Below, piece by piece: positions 1 through 5,160 of a DNA stretch of 11,645 bases (positions are counted from its first letter, which is position 1; each line of letters begins with the position of its first letter). Source of the stretch: Cloacimonetes bacterium UBA4175 (GTDB lineage: Bacteria > Cloacimonadota > Cloacimonadia > Cloacimonadales > Cloacimonadaceae). The notes under the pieces are model-generated. The model had not been told where the DNA came from, searched no databases, and was given only the letters and a program-made list of their open reading frames with translations. Location: positions 1 through 11,645 of the forward strand of contig DFUX01000044.1 in assembly GCA_002379855.1 (NCBI GenBank). Reading direction: 5' to 3'. The translations under genes and the position numbers were made by a program.

Positions 1-41
1 TCCTTAGGTCATCCCTCACCGGGTTAAGGATGACCTAAGGA
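1..41. repeat. Perfect inverted repeat (hairpin), possible dispersed palindromic element
   Basis: Bases 1-14 (TCCTTAGGTCATCC) are the exact reverse complement of bases 28-41, with a 13-base loop (15-27). The stem touches the window edge, so it may extend further left. The right arm is followed by AAAATAG, not a T-run, and on the minus strand the T-run lies before the hairpin. It therefore does not look like a simple intrinsic terminator for either strand. A dispersed intergenic palindrome or an RNA-processing hairpin is possible. The 8-mer GTCATCCC in its left arm (8-15) recurs in the right-hand palindrome at 11556-11563. Confidence 0.75.
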
Positions 42-279
42 AAATAGAGACTTAGCTGCCGGTTGCAAATGATGCCCCCCATAATAATAGGTGCTATGCC
101 TTGGAAATGCCGTGGAAGGGTAGAAGGTGAAATGGTGAAAAAGAGGCGCTATGGCATCGATTGCCGGACAGTTTTTTGACCGGACGTCAACAGGCCATCG
201 GCGGGACACCGACGCATGAGGAAGAAGGCGGTAAACCCTGGCGTGAAAAGAAATTGGAGCCAGAACCGGGGCTGGATTC

Positions 280-1200
280 CTACTTTCTCAACATCAGCCA
301 CATGAAGAAGGGGCAGCCGACAGCCGCGGTGATGACGCCCACCGGAAGTTCGATCACAGCGATGTTTTTGGCGATCAGGTCGCAAAGCAGCAGGAAAACG
401 CCGCCGCTAAGCAGTGAGTAGAGGTAGATCCTTTTTTGTCCGGAAGGGATGAAAAACCTGACGATATGGGGGATGATAAGCCCCACAAAACCGATGATCC
501 CGGCATAGGAAACAGTGATCCCGATCAGCAGCGAGCTTACGATAAAGATCTTCTTTCTCAGCGCGGGTACGTCAATGCCCACGCTGCCCGCGTAGATGTC
601 GCCGCCGCTGAGGATGTCCAGCGCCGTGGATTTGAAATAGAGCCAGATCATCAGCAGCAGGGAGATGGCCAGCAATCCCAGGAAGAAGTTCCACTCCCGG
701 AAAGTGAACACATGCCCCAGATTTCCCATCAAAGTGCCCAGAATAACCATGCTATCCTTCTGAAAAAGATACATCAACAGAGAGATGCCCGCCGAAAAGA
801 ACATCCCGGCTATCACGCCCGCGATAAGCAGCCGGCTGCGGTCGAAACTGCCTTTGCGGCGAGCCAGGGACCACACCACCAACAGGGTTATCCCCGCTCC
901 GAGGAAGCCCCCAACCGGCATGAGCAAAGTGAGTCCCAATACGCCGGTGAAGATGGCTCCAAAGGCTGAACCGGAAGAGACGCCAAGGATATACGGCTCT
1001 GCCAGCGGATTGGCCAGCATCAGTTGATAGACGGAACCCACGGCGGCCAGAACCATCCCCGTATAAAGGGTCAGGATCAGGCGGGGGAGACGGATGTTGA
1101 CGATCACGTTGGCATCCGGAGACCCGCTAAAGAGATAAACCGCGACCACCGCGCCGCCCAGCGCCAGAATGATCAGGGGATAGATCAGCCTCCTTGACAT
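280..1200 (-). CDS. BtuC/FecCD-family ABC transporter permease (cobalamin or iron-complex import)
   Basis: This 306-residue polytopic inner-membrane protein would form the channel of a type II ABC importer for vitamin B12, haem or ferric siderophores. Family marks are visible: an N-terminal membrane helix, RLPR (37-40) before the second helix, the NPLAEPYILG stretch (64-73) followed by SSGSAFGA, the ATPase-coupling region SYAGIIGFVGLIIPHIVR (231-248), and the ending LPVGVITAAVGCPFF (285-299). It is slightly shorter than the usual 320-350 residues, but both ends look complete. The ATG follows AGGAA (reverse complement of 1204-1208), which overlaps the TAG stop of the binding-protein gene, and the gap between the two genes is only 6 bp. 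It is thus the third gene of the leftward operon. The substrate cannot be settled from sequence. No ATPase gene begins in the remaining 279 bp downstream. Confidence 0.93.
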   Translation of the reverse strand: MSRRLIYPLIILALGGAVVAVYLFSGSPDANVIVNIRLPRLILTLYTGMVLAAVGSVYQLMLANPLAEPYILGVSSGSAFGAIFTGVLGLTLLMPVGGFLGAGITLLVVWSLARRKGSFDRSRLLIAGVIAGMFFSAGISLLMYLFQKDSMVILGTLMGNLGHVFTFREWNFFLGLLAISLLLMIWLYFKSTALDILSGGDIYAGSVGIDVPALRKKIFIVSSLLIGITVSYAGIIGFVGLIIPHIVRFFIPSGQKRIYLYSLLSGGVFLLLCDLIAKNIAVIELPVGVITAAVGCPFFMWLMLRK

Positions 1201-1206
1201 GAGTTC

Positions 1207-2049
1207 CTAAAAAGTGTCCAGCAGTTCACGCAGGCGTTCCATGCCCAGAATTGCCCTGGGTGTGGCGCGCTGCATCCAATCCGGATTGATGTCTTTTTCA
1301 AAATAGACGCGCTTGTTTCGGATGGCTGGGATGTCTTGCCAGCCCTTGCGGTTGAGGATGGTTTGCAAGGTTTCCTGCGAGTAGCAGATGATGATATCCG
1401 GCTTGGCGGCGACCACATCCTCGGCGTCGATGCGGCAATAGTCGCGTTCCAGGACGTCGAACACATTATTGCCGCCGGCGGTCTCGATCAGGTCGCCCAC
1501 GTAGGAGGCATCCGAGACGCTCATCAAAGGATCGCGGTAGATTTCCATGTAAACCCTGGGCCTGGGCTTGCCCTCTGCCCGGCGGCGCAGCTCCTCGATC
1601 TTGCCTTCCAGTTCGCGGGCCAGCGAGTTGGCTTCCTCCACCCTGCCGATCTTTTCGCCAATGTGAGTTACAGCGTGGGAGATATCCCTCACCGAGCGTG
1701 GATAGATCTGATGCACTGTGTAGCCCAGCTTGCCAAACTCCTGGGCCAGGGCGTCGTGTTCCAGAGAGGAGGTGAAGATCATATCCGGTTTGAGGGCGAT
1801 CACCGCCTCGCGGTCAACCAGGCCAAAGTTGCCCACTTTCTTGATCTCCGCAAGCTGCGGGGGATAGTCGCATTCCTGGGTGAGGCCCACGATCTGATCC
1901 TCCGCACCCAGGGCGGCGATGATCTCAGCCACTTCGGGAGAGAGCACAACCAGGCGCGGCTCTGTGGAGCTTGGCGGGGTTTTTTGGCAGGAGAGGGTCA
2001 CGAGCAGAAGCGGCAGCAGGCAGGCGATTAAACAGAGTCTTCTTTTCAT
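1207..2049 (-). CDS. BtuF/FecB-like periplasmic substrate-binding lipoprotein of an ABC importer
   Basis: This 280-residue protein would capture a cobalamin- or iron-chelate-type ligand outside the inner membrane and deliver it to the permease encoded next door. It starts with a basic and hydrophobic signal peptide ending VTLSC (Cys21), a slightly non-canonical lipobox, so membrane anchoring is probable. The mature part has the two-lobed family pattern: LVVLSPEVAEIIAALGA (33-49), then VGLTQECDYP, which matches the G-x-T-x-x-CDYP element common in BtuF-like proteins, then LKPDMIF, and in the second lobe AAKPDIIICY. A charged helix around residues 140-160 fits the linker between lobes. Its ATG overlaps the stop of the transpeptidase gene (ATGA, 2049-2046), with AGGTGG about 10 bases upstream. 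Family assignment is firm; B12 versus iron-complex specificity is open. Confidence 0.9.
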   Translation of the reverse strand: MKRRLCLIACLLPLLLVTLSCQKTPPSSTEPRLVVLSPEVAEIIAALGAEDQIVGLTQECDYPPQLAEIKKVGNFGLVDREAVIALKPDMIFTSSLEHDALAQEFGKLGYTVHQIYPRSVRDISHAVTHIGEKIGRVEEANSLARELEGKIEELRRRAEGKPRPRVYMEIYRDPLMSVSDASYVGDLIETAGGNNVFDVLERDYCRIDAEDVVAAKPDIIICYSQETLQTILNRKGWQDIPAIRNKRVYFEKDINPDWMQRATPRAILGMERLRELLDTF

Positions 2050-2696
2050 GGCAAAATATCCACCTGTACTTGGGAAAGATCCGGAGCCTGGTCCAGTTCC
2101 TTCTTCAGGATTTGCAAATTGGCATTATCCAGCCTGATGCATCCGGCGGTGACCATTGTCCCTATGGAGGCGGGATCGTGGGTGCCGTGGATGCCGATGC
2201 CTGTCCAGCCCTCTTTGGAAAAGTTTTGGGCGCGGGTGGTGTTGAGGGAGATGAACCAAGGTCCGTAAGCTCCGGGGATGGGACCCTTACCGTCCTGGAA
2301 GTCGAAGCTCCAGCCGGAGGAGGGTTTGATGTTTTTAACGTTGTACCAGCCCTCGGGAGTGGTGTAGTCGCCAGCTTTTTTCTTGTCGCCGGGGTTTTTG
2401 CCAACAGCCACCGGGAAACTGTGCAAGAGTTTGCCGTCGCGATAGAGATTGAGCTGAAACTTGCTCTTGAAGATGGTGATGTAATATCCTCTTTTGATAT
2501 TGCGCGGCTGGCGGTTGGCCCATGCCAGTTCCAGATCGGTGGAATCCGGCAGTGAGGCGATGACGGCGCTGGAATCCGCTTCCGAGCCCGCCTGTTGCTG
2601 AGAGACGGGATCAGCCGTTTTGGCCTTACAGGATGAGACGGCACCCGCAAACAGCAGGATTATCCCCAAACTAATGATGCTAAAAGTCTTCTTCAC
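2046..2696 (-). CDS. YkuD-family L,D-transpeptidase lipoprotein, GTG start
   Basis: This is a 216-residue secreted catalytic-domain protein, first in the leftward operon. Members of this family cross-link peptidoglycan through 3-3 bonds or attach proteins to it, using a cysteine nucleophile. The chosen GTG at 2696 is preceded by AGAGGTGA (reverse complement of 2701-2708) and gives a clear signal peptide with lipobox VSSC (Cys23). A longer reading back to 3044 would overlap the divergent gene and has no secretion signal, so I reject it. Visible family features: ITIFKSKFQLNLYRDGKLL (74-92) as the opening strands, FPVAVGKNPGDKK, TTPEGWYNV (112-120), IGIHGT (167-172) with the catalytic His170, and TAGCIRL (183-189) with the nucleophile Cys186 and Arg188. 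The usual S/T-H-G-C is T-A-G-C here. No LysM or SH3 wall-binding domain is present. The last bases overlap the binding-protein start. Confidence 0.9.
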   Translation of the reverse strand: MKKTFSIISLGIILLFAGAVSSCKAKTADPVSQQQAGSEADSSAVIASLPDSTDLELAWANRQPRNIKRGYYITIFKSKFQLNLYRDGKLLHSFPVAVGKNPGDKKKAGDYTTPEGWYNVKNIKPSSGWSFDFQDGKGPIPGAYGPWFISLNTTRAQNFSKEGWTGIGIHGTHDPASIGTMVTAGCIRLDNANLQILKKELDQAPDLSQVQVDILP

Positions 2697-2700
2697 AATA

Positions 2701-2708
2701 TCACCTCT
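2701..2708 (-). promoter_or_regulatory. Ribosome binding site fixing the GTG start of the L,D-transpeptidase
   Basis: On the minus strand AGAGGTGA lies four bases before the GTG at 2696. It is the only good Shine-Dalgarno match near the signal peptide, and it decides for the short form of the protein over the open frame that runs back to 3044. Confidence 0.7.
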
Positions 2709-2745
2709 GATCTTGTATCCGGGAGCTATCCCGCATTGTGTTCCA

Positions 2746-2777
2746 ATACAAAGCAGGCGGGGCGGGCAATCTGTCAA
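2746..2777 (-). promoter_or_regulatory. Tentative promoter for the leftward transpeptidase/transporter operon
   Basis: On the minus strand a perfect TTGACA (2777-2772) is followed after 20 bases by TTGTAT (2751-2746), about 50 bases before the GTG start. The -35 match is exact, but the spacer is longer than the usual 16-18 bases and the -10 is only partial. This is therefore a candidate only. No long leader or riboswitch space exists between it and the gene. Confidence 0.3.
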
Positions 2778-2811
2778 CTGCTTTTTCCCGATGCGGGGGA
2801 GGAAATTGGGC

Positions 2812-2840
2812 TTGACAAGGCAGCACGCGAATGATTGGGT
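2812..2840 (+). promoter_or_regulatory. Tentative promoter for the endonuclease III-like gene
   Basis: TTGACA at 2812-2817 lies within GGGCTTGACA, a 10-mer that recurs exactly before the cardiolipin synthase gene (3526-3535). The base stretch 17 bases later (2835-2840, TTGGGT) is a poor -10 match. If used, transcription would begin very close to the ATG at 2858. The divergent TTGACA on the other strand is 34 bases away. Confidence 0.3.
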
Positions 2841-2848
2841 TGCACCTT

Positions 2849-2853
2849 GGGGA
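2849..2853 (+). promoter_or_regulatory. Ribosome binding site deciding the start of the EndoIII-like gene
   Basis: GGGGA ends four bases before the ATG at 2858. The upstream in-frame ATG at 2831 has no comparable site and would add nine residues that do not resemble the family. Confidence 0.5.
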
Positions 2854-2857
2854 AAAT

Positions 2858-3526
2858 ATGAAACAGACAAAGCTGACAGACATCTATCGCCTGCTGCTGG
2901 AACTCTACGGAAACCGGGGCTGGTGGCCGGGGGAGAACCAGGACGAGATCGCCATCGGCGCGATCCTGGCCCAGAGCGTGGCTTGGCAGAATGTGGAAAA
3001 AGCCTTGAGGAACCTGAAGCAGAGGGGTGTATGCAGCCTGGCAAAGCTGGCGGAACTGGAGCAGGATGAACTGGCCGCCCTGATCGTTCCCACCCTCTAT
3101 TATAACCAGAAAGCGGAGCGGCTACTGCGTTTTGCCCGCTATTTCCAGGCTGAGGCAGGGTACGATTTCGCCAGGCTGTTCAGCGGCGAAATAAACGGCC
3201 TGCGCTCGCGGTTGCTTTTCCTGAAAGGGCTGGGGCCGGAGACGGTGGATTCGCTGCTGCTCTACGCGGGCGATAGGCTGGTATTTGTGGTTGATGCTTA
3301 CACCCGGCGCTTGCTGTACAGGCTGGGTCTTACCGCGGAAAAAGCGAGTTATGACGAACTGCAGGACTACATCTGCAGGCGGATACCCAGGGATTTGGCG
3401 CTCTACAAGGACTTTCACGCGCAGATTGTCTGCCTGTGCAAAGACATCTGCAAAGCCAAACCCAGGTGCGGGGATTGTCCGCTGCGGGAAGTCTGCCAGG
3501 CTGGCCGTTCCGGTTCATTTGATTAG
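2858..3526 (+). CDS. Endonuclease III-like HhH-GPD DNA glycosylase homologue with Fe-S cysteines (COG2231 type)
   Basis: This 222-residue protein of the endonuclease III superfamily probably excises damaged bases in base-excision repair. Visible parts: GWWPG (21-25) and IGAILAQSVAWQNVEKAL (33-50), typical of the COG2231 branch; the helix-hairpin-helix LKGLGPETVDSLLLYA (122-137); VVDAYTRR (144-151) containing the conserved catalytic Asp146; and a C-terminal cysteine set C198-x5-C204-x2-C207-x5-C213 resembling the 4Fe-4S loop of EndoIII. The residue matching the catalytic lysine of true EndoIII (K120 in E. coli) appears to be Glu128, so bifunctional lyase activity is unlikely and a monofunctional glycosylase is more plausible. 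The ATG at 2858 is preferred over one 27 bases upstream because GGGGA (2849-2853) sits just before it and the family alignment starts there. The substrate cannot be told from sequence. Confidence 0.88.
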   Translation: MKQTKLTDIYRLLLELYGNRGWWPGENQDEIAIGAILAQSVAWQNVEKALRNLKQRGVCSLAKLAELEQDELAALIVPTLYYNQKAERLLRFARYFQAEAGYDFARLFSGEINGLRSRLLFLKGLGPETVDSLLLYAGDRLVFVVDAYTRRLLYRLGLTAEKASYDELQDYICRRIPRDLALYKDFHAQIVCLCKDICKAKPRCGDCPLREVCQAGRSGSFD

Positions 3527-3529
3527 GGC

Positions 3530-3557
3530 TTGACAGAATTGGGCACGCTTTTATCCT
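3530..3557 (+). promoter_or_regulatory. Probable promoter for cls-addB-addA
   Basis: TTGACA (3530-3535) is followed after a 16-base spacer by TATCCT (3552-3557). The -35 is perfect and the -10 matches four of six consensus bases. It starts four bases after the stop of the EndoIII-like gene and lies about 30 bases before the GTG of the cardiolipin synthase gene. No terminator lies between, so read-through from the upstream gene is also likely. Confidence 0.5.
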
Positions 3558-3585
3558 TAAAAAATTATCGGACTGAGGAGACGCT

Positions 3586-5154
3586 GTGATTTCCCAAAAA
3601 GCACTGGACAGCATCACGCTGATTATGTTTCTGATCATTCTGTTGGCCATTCCCATTGGCTTGGTTCAGGTGATCCTGGGCGGATCGCTTTTTTCCAACG
3701 TGTCTGCCTGGATGCTGAGAGCGGTGGAGATCATCTTTGGGATCACGATTGTGTTGATGATTGTGGTGCTGGTGTTGGAAAATGAAGATCCCGTGCACAC
3801 CCTGGCCTGGATTCTGGTTTTGCTCTATATCCCCGTGGTGGGTTTTTTCATCTATCTGTTCTTCGGGCGCAACTGGCGCAAAAGCAGGCTGTTCAGCCGC
3901 AAAGAGTTGCAGGATAGCTTCCGCTTCGAGGATGTGGCGGGGAACTTTTTCAAGCCGGACGAACGGGAAAACTTCTCCCCTCTGCAAAAGCGGATAAGCA
4001 AGCTTCTGGATAACAACAGCAAGGCCATTCTCACCTACAGGAACGAGGTGGATATCCTGGCCGACACCAACGACGCCCTGGACCTTATCTGCGAAGAGAT
4101 AGCCAAGGCCCGCCGCTACGTGCATCTGGAGTATTTTTCCATAGCGCGCGACTCCACGGGAAAGAGATTGAAAGAATTGCTGATCCGCAAAGCTTCCGAA
4201 GGGGTGGAGATTCGCTTCATCTACGATGATGTGGGCTGCTGGAATCTGGGCCCGCGTTTCAAGGCCGAACTGAGAAAAGCGGGGGTGCAGTTTGTGCCCT
4301 TTATGCCGGTGTGGATACCCTTTCTGAACAGCCGGCTCAACTACCGCAACCATCGCAAGTTGGTGATCGTGGATGGCAGCATCGGCTTTTTGGGCGGACT
4401 CAACATCGGGGACAAGTATATGGGCAAAAGCAAGTATTTCGGTTACTGGCGCGATTCGCAGGTCAAGCTGCGCGGCGAAAGCGTGATGGCCCTGCAGGCG
4501 ATTTTCCTCATGGACTGGTTTTTTGTGAGCAAGCAGAATCTGCTGACCAGGGAGTCTTTTGCCAATTTCGCGCAGTTGCCGGAACCATCTTCCCAAGAGG
4601 AGTTGTATAAACCTGTGCAGATCACGGCCAGCGGCCCGGACACCGACCACGCCAGCATCATGCAGGCCTATTTCTGCGCGATCAGCAATGCCCGCCAGAG
4701 CATCAGGATCACCACACCCTACCTGATCCTCAATGGCAGCCTGCTGATGGCTTTCAAGACAGCCGCGCTGAGCGGGGTCAAAATCCAGATCATCCTGCCA
4801 GGCAAGGCCGACCACTTCATCGTGTTCTGGGGCAGCCGTTCCTACTACCGTGAATTGCTGGAATTGGGGATTGAGATCTACGAGTATCAGGCGGGCTTCA
4901 TCCATGCCAAAGTGCTGATCGTGGACGATGAATTACTTAGCACGGGCACGGCAAACATGGATCTGCGCAGTTTCAACCACAACTTTGAGGTGGCAGCCAT
5001 GATCTATGATGAAAGCATTACAGCCCAGGCGCTGGAGCATTTTGCGGAGGACATGAGCAAGAGCCGCAAGATAGAGCTGGACGAGTTTCAGCGGCGATCC
5101 ATCTTCAAAAAAGGCGTGGAGTCGCTCTGCCGCCTGTTTTCACCCCTGTTATAG
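3586..5154 (+). CDS. cls: Cardiolipin synthase, phospholipase D superfamily, GTG start
   Basis: This 522-residue inner-membrane enzyme would join two phosphatidylglycerol molecules (or a close variant) into cardiolipin. The N-terminus has two to three hydrophobic segments (about 10-32, 46-65 and 72-94). The last contains the PLDc_N pattern ENEDPVHTLAWILVLLYIPVVG followed by FFGRNWRKS. Two HKD active-site motifs are intact: NHRKLVIVD with His256, Lys258 and Asp263, followed by GFLGGLNIGDKY; and HAKVLIVDD with His440, Lys442 and Asp447, followed by STGTANMDLRSF. Both are needed for the phosphatidyl-enzyme mechanism. Length and domain order match bacterial ClsA/Cls. The GTG start has GAGGAG (3575-3580) five bases upstream. 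Only 6 bp separate its stop from the addB-like gene, whose ribosome binding site overlaps the TAG, so co-transcription is very likely. The symbol is by family; which of several Cls paralogues it is cannot be told. Confidence 0.95.
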   Translation: MISQKALDSITLIMFLIILLAIPIGLVQVILGGSLFSNVSAWMLRAVEIIFGITIVLMIVVLVLENEDPVHTLAWILVLLYIPVVGFFIYLFFGRNWRKSRLFSRKELQDSFRFEDVAGNFFKPDERENFSPLQKRISKLLDNNSKAILTYRNEVDILADTNDALDLICEEIAKARRYVHLEYFSIARDSTGKRLKELLIRKASEGVEIRFIYDDVGCWNLGPRFKAELRKAGVQFVPFMPVWIPFLNSRLNYRNHRKLVIVDGSIGFLGGLNIGDKYMGKSKYFGYWRDSQVKLRGESVMALQAIFLMDWFFVSKQNLLTRESFANFAQLPEPSSQEELYKPVQITASGPDTDHASIMQAYFCAISNARQSIRITTPYLILNGSLLMAFKTAALSGVKIQIILPGKADHFIVFWGSRSYYRELLELGIEIYEYQAGFIHAKVLIVDDELLSTGTANMDLRSFNHNFEVAAMIYDESITAQALEHFAEDMSKSRKIELDEFQRRSIFKKGVESLCRLFSPLL

Positions 5155-5157
5155 GAG
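5153..5157 (+). promoter_or_regulatory. Ribosome binding site of addB-like gene, overlapping the cls stop
   Basis: AGGAG shares bases with the TAG stop of cls (5152-5154). Spacing to the ATG at 5161 is only three bases. The next codon, TTG at 5164, would have a more standard six-base spacing, so the true start may be either; the product differs by one residue. Confidence 0.5.
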
Positions 5158-5160
5158 CTA

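Noticed and set aside
24..209. Minus-strand 61-codon frame after the permease, considered as a small gene or start of the missing ATPase
   Set aside because: No Walker A or other ATPase pattern, no clear RBS and no signal peptide; composition gives no support.
161..279. Possible intrinsic terminator after the permease (CCAG...CTGG near 259-275)
   Set aside because: The stem is only four base pairs with an eight-base loop and no T-run follows on the minus strand.
436..969. Plus-strand open frame of 177 codons opposite the permease gene
   Set aside because: The product is extremely hydrophilic and low in complexity, the usual antisense image of a membrane protein.
1336..2031. Plus-strand open frame of 231 codons opposite the binding-protein gene
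   Set aside because: It lies wholly antisense to a well-supported lipoprotein gene, has no family pattern, and is explained by the codon usage of the real gene.
2697..2857. Cobalamin riboswitch upstream of the B12/iron-type importer operon
   Set aside because: The gap is only about 160 bases and shared with a divergent gene, and I saw no B12-box-like sequence or the nested stems expected of that riboswitch.
2697..3044. N-terminal extension of the L,D-transpeptidase reading frame
   Set aside because: It overlaps the opposite-strand EndoIII-like gene, has no secretion signal, and the internal GTG has a good RBS followed by a lipoprotein signal peptide.
3565..4905. Long minus-strand open frame of 446 codons opposite cls
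   Set aside because: It mirrors a gene with two intact HKD motifs and an RBS. The antisense translation is rich in His, Gln and Ala with no recognisable domain, as expected for a shadow frame.
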